From: Opitutales bacterium UBA5694
Lineage (GTDB): Bacteria > Verrucomicrobiota > Verrucomicrobiia > Opitutales > Opitutaceae
Direction of reading: 5' to 3'
Assembly: GCA_002420185.1 (NCBI GenBank)
Contig: DIHO01000012.1
Coordinates: forward strand, 62,001 to 126,000
DNA length: 64,000 nucleotides
Below are positions 45,050 through 54,640 of this stretch, piece by piece. A program made the position numbers and the translations under genes. Every line of letters begins with the position of its first letter. Position 1 is the first letter of the stretch. The notes beneath the pieces are model-generated. The model saw only the letters and a list, made by a program, of their open reading frames with translations. It searched no databases and was not told the DNA's origin.

Positions 45050-46012
45050 ATGAAACATCGCCTTACCCTAATTTTAGGAGTTCTGTTGCCTGCCGTCAGC
45101 GTGGTACAGTTCGCTTCGGCCCAAAACTCCGAATTGGTTCAGCTACACGAAAACATCCCTTATGCGGATACGGACAATCCCCGTCAGATGCTCGACTTGT
45201 TGTTGCCAAGTAAGCGAGGCGATAAGTCGCTACCCGTTGTCGTTTTCATCCACGGAGGTGGTTGGCGTAATGGCGACAAGTTGAGAGGTCGCAATCGCAT
45301 TGAACCCTTCGTTGCAAGCGGCAATTATGCGGGGGTGACCGTTGGCTACCGACTGAGCGGAGAATCGAAATGGCCTTCTCAGATCCACGACTGCAAGGCC
45401 GCCATTCGTTGGATTCGCGCCAACGCCAAAAAACATAACCTCAATGCCGACCGTATTGGCGTTTGGGGAACTTCCGCGGGCGGACATCTCGTAACCATGC
45501 TTGGAACTAGTGGAGACGTGGAAATCATGGACGGATCGCTGGGTTCTAATAATCAGTACTCAAGTCGCGTGACCTGCGTGGCTGACTTTTACGGGCCCAC
45601 CAATTTCCTGACCATGAATGCAACGGCTATTAAGACAGCTAGACTGGACCACGACGCTGCGGACTCTCCCGAATCGCTGCTCATCGGCGGCGCCATTCAG
45701 GAAAATCCGGAAAAGGTAGCTACTGCCAATCCAATAACCTACATCAGCACCGACGACCCTGCCTTTCTTATCGTGCACGGTACGAAGGATCCTTCGGTCT
45801 CATTCAATCAGTCTGAACTCCTTTATGCCGCATTGGAGAAAAAAGGAGTCGAAAAAACCTTTATCACGATTGACGGTGGCGGGCACGGACGGGGTTTCCC
45901 TCCCAAAATCACAGAGCTCGTCGAAAAATTCTTCGATCACCATCTTCGAGAGAATCGAACAAGTTGGTCTGATCAGACGATTCAAGCGGTCCCCAGAGAA
46001 CAACGACGCTGA
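45050..46012 (+). CDS. Secreted alpha/beta hydrolase (BD-FAE-type esterase)
   Basis: Exported esterase-like protein of 320 residues. Signal peptide 1-24, PVVVFIHGGGWRNGDK with the oxyanion-hole HGGGW, WGTSAGGHLVTMLG with the nucleophile Ser in GxSxG, FLIVHGTKDPSVSF with the acid Asp, and DGGGHGRGF with the catalytic His. The arrangement fits the BD-FAE/acetyl-esterase group, which removes acyl groups from polysaccharides. In a sulfatase-rich region this could be deacetylation of the same glycan. ATG at 45050 was chosen since it opens the signal peptide; the frame runs on upstream to a TTG. Confidence 0.9.
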   Translation: MKHRLTLILGVLLPAVSVVQFASAQNSELVQLHENIPYADTDNPRQMLDLLLPSKRGDKSLPVVVFIHGGGWRNGDKLRGRNRIEPFVASGNYAGVTVGYRLSGESKWPSQIHDCKAAIRWIRANAKKHNLNADRIGVWGTSAGGHLVTMLGTSGDVEIMDGSLGSNNQYSSRVTCVADFYGPTNFLTMNATAIKTARLDHDAADSPESLLIGGAIQENPEKVATANPITYISTDDPAFLIVHGTKDPSVSFNQSELLYAALEKKGVEKTFITIDGGGHGRGFPPKITELVEKFFDHHLRENRTSWSDQTIQAVPREQRR

Positions 46013-46152
46013 TCTTTGCTCACTTTTGTCATCGGAGAAATTACCTCTATTTTCAATCTGCGTTTACTTTTCCTCATTCGAAGTATTCAAGCGGACAGGG
46101 GCGGTGTGAATTAACTTCGCATTATCTAAATAATTTTACACAAGCTAGAGTT

Positions 46153-47703
46153 ATGCTCCAAAAATGCTTTTTGATTTTTCCTGCTCTTCTGCTGCTGGCC
46201 CAGGCTCTGCAGGCGAGAGAATCTAAGCGTCCCAACATCGTGTTCATAATGAGTGATGACCACGCAAACAAAGCGATTAGTGCCTATGGTAGCGACCTGC
46301 TCCAAACGCCTCAGCTCGATCGCCTCGCTTCTGAGGGGATGCTTTTCAACAACGCCTTCTGCACCAACTCTATCTGCGGGCCGAGCCGCGCCGTAATTCT
46401 TACAGGGAAGTACAGTCACCTGAATGGCTTTCTAGTTAACGAAACCACCCGTTTCGACGGCTCTCAGATTACCTTTCCCAAACTCTTTCAAGAAGCCGGC
46501 TACGATACGGCTGTCATCGGTAAGTGGCACCTTGGTACGGAGCCCACCGGCTTCGACTACTGGGATGTGCTTCCCGGCCAAGGGGAATACTACGACCCCG
46601 AATTTATTAGCATGGGGGAAACCTCAGTTCACGAGGGCTACGCCACGGAGATCATAGCTAAGAAAAGCGTCGATTGGCTGCGCAATCGCGATTCGGACAA
46701 GCCTTTCGTGCTTCTCTCGCAGCACAAGGCTCCGCACTCTAGTTTCAATCCCAGTCCGAAGTACCATCACCACTTCGACGGTCACACCTTTCCCGAGCCC
46801 GCAAACCTGTTTGACGACTACGCGGGACGCAGTGAAGGAGCTTCCGTAAGCGATATGCGCATCGATCCGCATCTCATTCTCCAATACCAGTGGGATGAGA
46901 AGCTGGAGATCCCCAAAGGACTCGTTGGTAAAGAGCGCACCCGCTGGCTCTACCAGTGGTATATGCGCCGCTACCTGGCCTGCGTGCTTTCGGTGGACGA
47001 TGCCGTTGGTACCATTCTTGATACCCTCGATGAACTCGGCCTCGCCGACAATACCATTGTCGTTTACACGTCCGACCAGGGCTTTTTTCTCGGTGAACAT
47101 GGCTGGTACGACAAGCGCTACATGTATGAGGAATCCCTTCGCATGCCATTCATCGTACGCTACCCGCCCTCCATTGCGCCTGGCTCCGTCGAAGATCGCA
47201 TTGTGCTCAATCTAGACTTTGCCCAAACCTTTCTCGACTATGCGGGTATTCAGGCTCCTGAGGATATGCAAGGTAGGTCCCTGCGGCCGCTTCTCGAAAG
47301 TCAACCGGTCGCACTTTGGCGCCGGTCGATGTATTACCACTTTTATGAGTACCCGGGATGGCACTATGTAAAGCGTCACTACGGCGTGCGTACCGAAAGC
47401 TTCAAACTCATCCGCTACTACCACGATATCGAGGCTTGGGAAATGTACGATCTTGAGACGGATCCCGACGAGATGGTCAACTTAGTCGACGATCCCGCCT
47501 ATGCAGCTGTTCGTGCCGAACTCGAAGCCGAACTCGCTCGGCTCCAATCCAAATACGGCGATTCACCCGCACTCGCTCAAGAAATGGTAGAGCGTTATCC
47601 CCATGGTAGTCGCCCTGAGTGGGGCCGCTACTCGAACTTAGAGCCCCACGGAGACCTAGACGGTTGGCGTGATGCCCAGGAAGGAAACGCTCCAGAGGAA
47701 TAG
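46153..47703 (+). CDS. S1 sulfatase, N-acetylglucosamine-6-sulfatase-like
   Basis: Secreted sulfatase of 516 residues. Signal peptide 1-21, FIMSDDHANKA (Asp 35-36), formylglycine site CGPSR at 75-79, IGKWHLGTEPTGFDYW, PGQGEYYDPEF, LSQHKAPHSSF, SDQGFFLGEHGWYDKRYMYEE. Third member of the 6-sulfatase-like group in the window. It has a longer acidic C-terminal tail (YPHGSRPEWGRYSNLEPHG) than its relatives. Codon use looks more C-rich at third positions than in most neighbours, which hints at separate origin. It follows the esterase gene by 140 bases on the same strand. Confidence 0.93.
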   Translation: MLQKCFLIFPALLLLAQALQARESKRPNIVFIMSDDHANKAISAYGSDLLQTPQLDRLASEGMLFNNAFCTNSICGPSRAVILTGKYSHLNGFLVNETTRFDGSQITFPKLFQEAGYDTAVIGKWHLGTEPTGFDYWDVLPGQGEYYDPEFISMGETSVHEGYATEIIAKKSVDWLRNRDSDKPFVLLSQHKAPHSSFNPSPKYHHHFDGHTFPEPANLFDDYAGRSEGASVSDMRIDPHLILQYQWDEKLEIPKGLVGKERTRWLYQWYMRRYLACVLSVDDAVGTILDTLDELGLADNTIVVYTSDQGFFLGEHGWYDKRYMYEESLRMPFIVRYPPSIAPGSVEDRIVLNLDFAQTFLDYAGIQAPEDMQGRSLRPLLESQPVALWRRSMYYHFYEYPGWHYVKRHYGVRTESFKLIRYYHDIEAWEMYDLETDPDEMVNLVDDPAYAAVRAELEAELARLQSKYGDSPALAQEMVERYPHGSRPEWGRYSNLEPHGDLDGWRDAQEGNAPEE

Positions 47704-48473
47704 CAAAAAGCGATATAAGAGTGACCCAGTGATGGATACTTCCAACTACGAGCGACTATTGAAGACCTTGGGCGGTACATACTAACGACATAGTTCCAGC
47801 CCTCGGTGATTGGTATAAAATTAACTTTAATTGGGTCTCCCTAGAATTCGAGCAATCGTCTTTAAGTAGCCGCCAAGCTGGTTTGTTCATAGGGTGGATG
47901 GGTATTTATAGTGGCGGATTAACTGGTTAATTTGAGCTTATCCTGCAGCGCAATGGTCTTTCTTACGTCGTCCGGACCTGAAGTATCAACCAGAGTTTTG
48001 GCCGTTGCGAAAACAAAAGCGTGTCGAATTCGCTCAACTCCAGCCGTTTGTTGCTGGGGGCGTCGTGTATGTTATTAATGAGGTTATCTTCAATCAGCAC
48101 AACCTCGGACATGTGTAGGCTACCCGCATCGGGCAACGTTAAGACAGCGCTTTTGCTTATATAACCAAGCCGACCCTGGCGATCGCCGATCGTCAAGATG
48201 TCGTACGCCGCTACCAAAAGGGCCTAATGACCCTCGAAGAACACGAGGCTGCTGTCGTATCTTTGCTGTGACATTTGACCTCCAAGTACCTACTGCCTGT
48301 AACACTCCGGGGTTGAATAGAAAACAATTATACCAGTGTATGACAAATAAAACTACAATAGGAAAAATTTAGATAGATTGAAACTCTTAAAATGGACTAA
48401 ATTTGTATATGAAAAAGGCTTAGCGAAGAAAGTACTTTGCCAGATTCAAAAAAGATGTTCAATCTGCCTGAAC
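47704..48473. other. 770-base gap with ambiguous coding-like pieces
   Basis: No intact gene. Plus-strand frames at 47954-48118 (FLRRPDLKYQPEFWPLRKQ, FVAGGVVYVINEVIF) and ending 48271 (TLAIADRQDVVRRYQKGLMT) look coding. On the opposite strand an 84-codon frame (VVLIEDNLINNIHDAPSNK) does too. The strand of the lost gene cannot be decided and no family was recognised. Confidence 0.25.
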
Positions 48474-50021
48474 ATGAGTGAAACTAAAAAGAAGTCGGGT
48501 GGAATCCTTAGTGCTTTCCTAGATATCGTAGAGAAATTGGGGAACCGATTGCCCGATCCTTTGGTGCTCTATTTTGGCTTGGCGTTGCTGATTCCAATAC
48601 TGAGTTGGCTTATTTCGTTTGCAGGCTGGAGTCGGGTGCATCCGGTTTCGGGAGAGACGATCCACTTGATCAGTTTGCTTTCGGTTGAGCAGATTCAACG
48701 GATGTTTGTCGACGCGGTAGACAATTTTACCGGTTTCCCGCCACTGGGAGCGGTTCTGGTAACCATGCTTGGAATCGGGGTTGCGGAACGAAGTGGACTT
48801 ATCTCTACGAGTCTGAAGCTCCTCGTTAAATCGACACCCAAATCGCTGATATCGGTAGTCGTTGTATTTGCAGGGGTTATGAGCTCTATGGCTGCGGATG
48901 CCGGTTATGTTGTGCTAACGCCTTTGGGAGCAGTACTCTTTGCGGGGATGGGGCGTCACCCCCTGGCGGGCCTTTGCGCCGCCTTTGCCGGAACGGGCGG
49001 TGGGTACTCGGCTAACCTGCTCCTTACGAGCCTAGACCCGTTGTTGTCTGGCTTCACTCAATCCGCGTCTCAATTATATGAAGCGGACCGTGTCGTGACG
49101 GCAGATGCGAATTACTTTTTTATGATCGCATCGGTACTTGTGGTTACCTCCGCGGGTTGGTTTGTGACTGAGAGGATTGTAGAGCCGAGACTTGGTAAAT
49201 GGGATATGGATACAGAGGACATTGGGTCAGATAGTGACAAGGAAAGAGAAGCACAGATCCAAACAATTTCACCCGTTGAGCAAAAGGGTTTATTTGGGGC
49301 CTTAATGGCCGTTGTCCTGATGGGAGCTGCTTTGCTATTCCTGACCATTCCGGAAGGAGCGATCCTGCGGGATGCCGAGGGTCGCCTGACTCCCATGGTT
49401 CATGGTTTGGTCATTATTATAATGTTGCTCTTCATTTTTCCCGGTCTGGTTTACGGGTTGATTGTTGGGTCCTGTCGCAATTCAAAACAATTGGCTGGAA
49501 TGATGAGCGACACTATGGCTACGATGGGTGGCTATATCGTACTAGCATTTGCGGCGGCCCAGTTTGTCGCCTATTTTCAGTGGAGTAATATGGGGCTGCT
49601 GACGGCGCTTACAGGCGCGGAAATTCTGGCTTACCTAGGAGTGGGCGACTTGCCGCTTATTTTGACTTTTGTATTCCTGGCTGCGGGAATTAATTTGGTG
49701 ATTGGTTCTGCATCGGCTAAGTGGGGAATTATGGCACCGGTCTTTGTTCCCATGTTTATGGCTCTTGGTCTTTCCCCGGAAATGACACAGGCCGCCTATA
49801 GGGTGGGGGATTCGATTACGAATATGATAACCCCGTTGAATCCGTATTTTCCTATCGTGCTTAGCTTTGCTATGCGTTACGATCGTAAGCTAGGGATCGG
49901 TACCTTGATAAGCTCCATGGTACCGTACTCGATCGCCTTCGCCCTAGGATGGACATTGTTACTGGTTGTTTGGTACTTTTTGGGACTGCATTTAGGACCG
50001 GGTGCTGGGATACAGATGTGA
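48474..50021 (+). CDS. AbgT-family transporter
   Basis: Inner-membrane transporter of 515 residues with about 11-13 hydrophobic segments. Start region GILSAFLDIVEKLGNRLPDP is typical of AbgT (p-aminobenzoyl-glutamate) transporters, as are GVAERSGLISTSLKLLV, AADAGYVVLTPLGA, GTGGGYSANLLL, GSASAKWGIMAPVFVPMF and YRVGDSITNMITPLNPYFPI, which carry the paired hairpin signatures. AbgT proteins move aminobenzoyl-glutamate or sulfonamides with Na+ or H+. ATG at 48474 was chosen (MSETKKKSGG); a TTG extension of 32 residues upstream lacks family similarity. A broken gene follows on the same strand. Confidence 0.92.
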   Translation: MSETKKKSGGILSAFLDIVEKLGNRLPDPLVLYFGLALLIPILSWLISFAGWSRVHPVSGETIHLISLLSVEQIQRMFVDAVDNFTGFPPLGAVLVTMLGIGVAERSGLISTSLKLLVKSTPKSLISVVVVFAGVMSSMAADAGYVVLTPLGAVLFAGMGRHPLAGLCAAFAGTGGGYSANLLLTSLDPLLSGFTQSASQLYEADRVVTADANYFFMIASVLVVTSAGWFVTERIVEPRLGKWDMDTEDIGSDSDKEREAQIQTISPVEQKGLFGALMAVVLMGAALLFLTIPEGAILRDAEGRLTPMVHGLVIIIMLLFIFPGLVYGLIVGSCRNSKQLAGMMSDTMATMGGYIVLAFAAAQFVAYFQWSNMGLLTALTGAEILAYLGVGDLPLILTFVFLAAGINLVIGSASAKWGIMAPVFVPMFMALGLSPEMTQAAYRVGDSITNMITPLNPYFPIVLSFAMRYDRKLGIGTLISSMVPYSIAFALGWTLLLVVWYFLGLHLGPGAGIQM

Positions 50022-50078
50022 GGCGGGAAGACTTGTAAAGGTCTTCGTCTTGTATTCTATCAGCTTACCGTAGTTTGA

Positions 50079-50462
50079 AGACAAAAGGGCGAGCAAGGAG
50101 ACGCGTTCGCCTTGCAGCGCTTTGAGCATTATCATAGCCATCCCGAATTCGAATCGAGCGCTACTGGCTTTTCTGTCGGTGATTGGAAAAGTGAAGCGCT
50201 GGGGGTACATACAAAAGGCTTCATGCTAGGTCCTCTGCTAGCTATTGGCGGGCACGCCACAGAATCTGTTCTGCACAGCGACTAGATGGAGGTCATGGAA
50301 TGCTTTAAAATGAGCAAAGAGGGCGATGTATTAACCCATGAATACACGATGATTGATCCCCTTTACTTAGCCGAACACTATTCACATTCGGATACGTCTT
50401 TGTTTCGGACAGATAAATTTATTCCTTACGAGAGGGAAGATTTTAAGGACGACGATCCGTAG
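50079..50462 (+). pseudogene. C-terminal remnant of an exported protein, family unknown
   Basis: One plus-strand frame opens after a TGA at 50076 and reads FALQRFEHYHSHPEFESSA, GFSVGDWKSEALGVHTKGF, LGPLLAIGGHATESVLHSD, a TAG at 50283, then MEVMECFKMSKEGDVLTHEY, MIDPLYLAEHYSHSDTSLF and FIPYEREDFKDDDP to a stop. The TAG sits where CAG (Gln) would restore the frame. The DP-x-YLAE block resembles the end of uncharacterised secreted proteins common in this phylum. The N-terminal part is gone. Confidence 0.5.
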
Positions 50463-50497
50463 TAACTGAAGTATCCTAAAGAGCCGATAGCCAATTT

Positions 50498-51256
50498 CTA
50501 TGGATCGGACTTGATCGACCACACGTTGAAGTTGCGGTAGCGAAAATGAGTCCACTGCATTTGCCTGAGTGCTATTTTGCCAGAACCTAAAGAGGGACCA
50601 TTGACATCGCCATTGTCGATCCAATCGATGATAGGGCGGTCGTCGACGAATAGCTGTATATGCGTCTCATTCTTGATCAGTGTTACTTTGTGCACCCGAT
50701 CGCTATCTGCATTGATGCCGGGAGGCCCTTCGAAAACGATGTTTTTACCTGGGTTTCTTCGCAAGCGAGCCATGGGTCTTGCAGGCAATTTGGGATTATG
50801 TGCATAGTAGGAAATATGATAATTCTTTAGAGCACCGTTATTGTATTGGCTGAATGTCCCATCGCGTTTTGGTAGTGAAGAATCCATTACGTCTTCGCCG
50901 CCCAATCCTGTCGCGGCGAAAAAGACAATGCATAAACCGGCCTCTGAATGAAGGTTCTGCATTTCCCATTGGGCTACGAAGTCGGAAGGTAGCGTTTCGG
51001 GACACCAGTAAACGTGATGCATCTCTTCGTTTGGAGAACGCATCTCAAGCCAACCATCTGCGAATTCCACTTTGCCGGGGCCTTCCATAACCCAGTCTTT
51101 AACACTGGCATCCGTATCCATCGCCGAATGGTAGACAAGTTTGTCTGTGCTGACCCCGAAATCTAATGGGGTTTGTGCAAAGCAAAGCGAATAAGCGAAT
51201 ACGATTAACAATAAAGAAAGCTTAGTAGTATGATTGTAAAGTGGGGCAGAAAACAT
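50498..51256 (-). CDS. Secreted DUF1961-family protein
   Basis: Exported protein of 252 residues. Signal peptide 1-27, then a concanavalin-like beta-sandwich: WVMEGPGKVEFADGWLEMRS, HHVYWCPETLPSDFVAQWEM, LCIVFFAATGLGGEDVMD, HKVTLIKNETHIQLFVDDRP, IIDWIDNGDVNGPSLGSGKI, LRQMQWTHFRYRNFNVW. This order is that of DUF1961, a family often found next to polysaccharide lyases and sulfatases and presumed to bind carbohydrate. No catalytic residues can be assigned. Monocistronic on the minus strand, 223 bases after the NhaC gene's 3' end. Confidence 0.85.
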   Translation of the reverse strand: MFSAPLYNHTTKLSLLLIVFAYSLCFAQTPLDFGVSTDKLVYHSAMDTDASVKDWVMEGPGKVEFADGWLEMRSPNEEMHHVYWCPETLPSDFVAQWEMQNLHSEAGLCIVFFAATGLGGEDVMDSSLPKRDGTFSQYNNGALKNYHISYYAHNPKLPARPMARLRRNPGKNIVFEGPPGINADSDRVHKVTLIKNETHIQLFVDDRPIIDWIDNGDVNGPSLGSGKIALRQMQWTHFRYRNFNVWSIKSDP

Positions 51257-51479
51257 AACGAAGAAATAGTGGTAAGTGTAAAATCAGCAATGTAATTGGG
51301 GCCAGTCCAAAATCGCCTTTCGGAGACCGTGATGGCTTTGTTTTTCTCAAGACCTCGAGCGAAAACGATCGTTCATCGACAGGTGAAGAAGATAGGGTGG
51401 TTTACAGCTTTTAAGTCGAGGAAAATTGAAGACCTAGTGTAGGTGGAATTATATATCTCGCATCAAAGATTTGTTTTCC

Positions 51480-52931
51480 TTAAAGATAGCCGTCTGTAGT
51501 TGATTTTTTTGCCGATGACGGAGTGGCTTTAGAGTCTTTCTCAAAGGGAGCTTGCCCAATATTTAAATACGCCCAAAGGACCGCAAATAAGGGTGTAAGC
51601 AGATTGAAGAAAGCGTAAGGTAAGTAGGCAAAGGGATTGACCAGCAGGACACTCATCATAGTGGCGCCACATGTATTCCATGGCACAAGTGGCGAGCTCA
51701 GCGTTCCCGCGTCTTCAACGGTTCGAGATAAGTTTTTTGGGTGGAGTTTCCGTCGCTGATAGGCTTCGCGGTACATGCGTCCTGGCACAATGATTGAAAG
51801 GTACTGATCGGGTGCCACGATATTGGTGGCAAAGCAGGTTCCTACGGTAGCGGTAACCAGAGCTACGGTGCTGTAAACGCTCTTCAAAATGGCCGCAGCG
51901 ACGCTCTCGAGCATGCGGCCTCCTTCCATGATGCCTCCCAAACTCAAAGCACAGAGTATTAGGGAAACGGTCCACATCATCTTGTCGAGTCCACCACCTG
52001 ACAGCAATTCGTCGATCGACGTCTCACCAGTTGAAGACTGGTATCCGTAATGCATGACATTGACTAGGTCAGCAATGTCAGCCTTTTGCAGAGCTATCGC
52101 AATTATCGCTCCGGCTCCCACAGCCGCGGCGAGGGCGGGAAGCACACTACAACGCATTATACTCATAAGAATGACGAATAATGGTGGAAGAAGCAAGAGG
52201 GGGCTTAAGTAAAATTGAGTAGAAAGTGCGGTTTGCATTTTCTGAACATCCATGGTCGAAACGTCAGACTGACTTGCTGAGTAACCGATAATAGAGTACA
52301 GTATGAGTGACAAGAGGAAGGCGGGGGTAGTGGTGTAAGCCATGTGCCGAACGTGGTCGAATATTTCCACCCCGGTTACGGCTGGAGCCAGATTCGTAGA
52401 ATCACTGAGAGGGGACATCTTGTCGCCGAAGTACGCTCCTGATACGATGGCTCCCGCCACCATGGCGGGGGGCATAGCCAACCCATTTCCTATGCCCATT
52501 AAAGCCACTCCCACAGTGCTTGCAGTTGTCCAGGAACTACCTGTTGAGAGGGAAATCACGGCGCAAATCACGCAGGCAGCGGGCAAAAAGACTTTCGGGC
52601 TTAGAAGCTCTAGCCCAAGCGAGATCAAATACGGCACCACTCCTGCGATCATCCAGACCGCAATGAGCATGCCGATCACCATCAAGATGACAATCGCTTT
52701 AGTTCCGACTGCAATGCCATCTAGCATTCCTCTTTCGAGAGCTGACCAGGGAGCTCCGTTCGAGCGGGCAACCAGTGCCGTAACGATTGCTGTTAAAGCG
52801 AGCGGAATATGAGGGTCTTTCCCGAAAACGAGAATGGTAATACCCATAGAAGCAAGCAGGAAGGTGATCGGAATAAGAGCAATCCAAAGTGGCGGTACTG
52901 GGATAGGTGGGTCGTTACGAGGGGTACTCAT
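51480..52931 (-). CDS. nhaC: NhaC-family Na+/H+ antiporter
   Basis: Inner-membrane protein of 483 residues with about 11-12 transmembrane segments. LALTAIVTALVARSNGAPWS, SLSTGSSWTTASTVGVALMG, SGAYFGDKMSPLSDSTNLAP and VAPDQYLSIIVPGRMY are NhaC family signatures. NhaC members exchange Na+ for H+, or a metabolite such as lactate for malate. The gene starts 2 bases after the P1-peptidase gene ends, so the two form an operon, which suggests that here it may couple ion movement to uptake or release of peptide-derived products. That coupling is inference. Confidence 0.92.
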   Translation of the reverse strand: MSTPRNDPPIPVPPLWIALIPITFLLASMGITILVFGKDPHIPLALTAIVTALVARSNGAPWSALERGMLDGIAVGTKAIVILMVIGMLIAVWMIAGVVPYLISLGLELLSPKVFLPAACVICAVISLSTGSSWTTASTVGVALMGIGNGLAMPPAMVAGAIVSGAYFGDKMSPLSDSTNLAPAVTGVEIFDHVRHMAYTTTPAFLLSLILYSIIGYSASQSDVSTMDVQKMQTALSTQFYLSPLLLLPPLFVILMSIMRCSVLPALAAAVGAGAIIAIALQKADIADLVNVMHYGYQSSTGETSIDELLSGGGLDKMMWTVSLILCALSLGGIMEGGRMLESVAAAILKSVYSTVALVTATVGTCFATNIVAPDQYLSIIVPGRMYREAYQRRKLHPKNLSRTVEDAGTLSSPLVPWNTCGATMMSVLLVNPFAYLPYAFFNLLTPLFAVLWAYLNIGQAPFEKDSKATPSSAKKSTTDGYL

Positions 52932-52933
52932 GG

Positions 52934-54079
52934 CTAGTTGACTCCAAGCGCTTCCGTGACCCGCTGCATGGGCAAGGCGTGGATGACGGTACCATTAATT
53001 CCCTCCATGGTTTCCGCGGCGGTAAGAGCGTTCAAAATAGCTTCCTCAGTTGCCTGAATCGTTGCTTGGAATAATTGGTCGATTGAAGCATTGTCGAGCA
53101 TCGTGACCATGTGTAACTCCCCGTTTGCGGTGTTTTCGATTGTCGTGGTGCTGAAGGCGAGAAAGAAGTCGCCAGAAGAGTTTGCTCCATAACCTCCAGT
53201 ACGCCCGATGCCAAGAGGAACGCGCCGGCATAGGCGCTTTAGCTGATGGGGCAGCAAAGGGGCGTCAGTCGCGATCACGACTAGAATGGAGTTTCCCTCG
53301 CCGGACTCTGGCGATTGAGGGTTTTCCGGCATTAAATCGTTCAATCGCGGGCCTAATCGGACCCCTGCGATCGTCAGATCTTGGCGCCGACCGTAGTTGG
53401 CTTGGACAATCGCCCCGAGTGTGTATCCGCTTTTCGTAATACGTGATGCGGTTCCGATACCGCTCTTAAACTGATGGCATACCATCCCGGTTCCACCGCC
53501 AACATTGCCTTCCGCAATCGGCCCACTTTGGGCGGCGTCCAGAGCCTCTAAGACATGCCGTCGCTTTACGTGGTGGCCATGTATATCGTTTAGACGACCG
53601 TCCCACGTTTCTCCAACGACTGGCAAAGAGGCCCATCCTGTTTCGGTTTCCGAATTATGAAAGCTCCTGGCTCGTCGCCAATGAATGGATGCTTCGTAGA
53701 CAGCACCCACACTGTGTGTATTGGTGAAGAGAATCGGCTCTTCCAGAAATCCGGACTCGTCGATCCAGGCAGTTCCAGTCATCTCTCCATTGCCGTTGAG
53801 GCTCGAGTAGGAAGCGAAGACGGGCCGGTAGTCCTGGCCCGTTGGCAGGATTGCGGTCACTCCAGTTCGAACGGGGCCTTTGCCGATTCTTAGGCTTCCA
53901 GAACCTTTTACGATCGTGGCGTGCCCGACCGCGACTCCCGATACGTCGGTGATCGCATTGAACTTGCCTGGAGCACCCTCAAAAGGAATGCCCCAATCAC
54001 GGGCCCGCTTAGCGTTTGCGAAGCCTAGTTGGGCCGCGAGAAAGATTGTGAGTAAACTTGTTATCAATGATCTTATCAT
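52934..54079 (-). CDS. P1-family (S58, DmpA-like) aminopeptidase
   Basis: Exported N-terminal-nucleophile peptidase of 381 residues. Signal peptide 1-23, then RARDWGIPFEGAPGKFNAIT and DVSGVAVGHATI, the typical DmpA/BapA opening; TGTAWIDESGFLEEPILFTN; AEGNVGGGTGMVCHQFKSGIG; SGYTLGAIVQANYG; and GEGNSILVVIATDAPLLPHQ, in which the autoproteolytic site lies before the Ser of NSI. Such enzymes cleave D-amino or beta-amino peptides. Periplasmic export and an operon with NhaC suggest recycling of unusual peptides. ATG at 54079 was chosen from the signal peptide; the frame extends to a TTG upstream. Confidence 0.9.
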   Translation of the reverse strand: MIRSLITSLLTIFLAAQLGFANAKRARDWGIPFEGAPGKFNAITDVSGVAVGHATIVKGSGSLRIGKGPVRTGVTAILPTGQDYRPVFASYSSLNGNGEMTGTAWIDESGFLEEPILFTNTHSVGAVYEASIHWRRARSFHNSETETGWASLPVVGETWDGRLNDIHGHHVKRRHVLEALDAAQSGPIAEGNVGGGTGMVCHQFKSGIGTASRITKSGYTLGAIVQANYGRRQDLTIAGVRLGPRLNDLMPENPQSPESGEGNSILVVIATDAPLLPHQLKRLCRRVPLGIGRTGGYGANSSGDFFLAFSTTTIENTANGELHMVTMLDNASIDQLFQATIQATEEAILNALTAAETMEGINGTVIHALPMQRVTEALGVN

Positions 54080-54640
54080 ACCGGTAGGATCCACGTTACA
54101 AATGCAGCTCCCCGTGCCCAGCAAAATGTGTTTTTTGATAGTCTGAGTGAAGCGAACTGCGATCTCTTCGGGTCTCAGTTTGGTGGACCTGTCTTCGCAA
54201 TGTTTTTAGCGCTCACTAGGATTTTCTTCTTCAAAGCGATTCTCGAATGGGAGATGTGAATTAACAACCAGATTGAATCTGGATCACGGTTAATTCGGAA
54301 TATGTCATTATTTTATAATTACAATAAATAGGAAGTAGTTGATTTTGAGAATAGTCAAGGTAAGTATGACGGCTTCAATCGCTTCTGCATAGGGTGGCAG
54401 CTTAATAGGGACTCAGCACTGCACTTTAAGGAATAAACGTTTATGCTCGAAAGTTCAGGTTTAAATGGGATTTATTGATCTGAGAGTTGGGCTTAGAGTC
54501 ATAAGCATATGAGGTTCGAGCCAGTCCTCCCTATCTTACTCTCTGACTCGCCTTGGTCGTTGGCAGGCTGTATTTTTTGAATCAATTGCCATTATCCTTT
54601 GGGGCACATGTCTCAGAGGCGACAAATGGGATTTTTTGTG
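54080..54640. other. 561-base gap, nothing recognised
   Basis: Holds the upstream region of the P1-peptidase operon and the 3' flank of the next sulfatase. AT-rich, stops in all frames, no hairpin with a U-tract and no coding-like piece were noticed. Confidence 0.4.
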
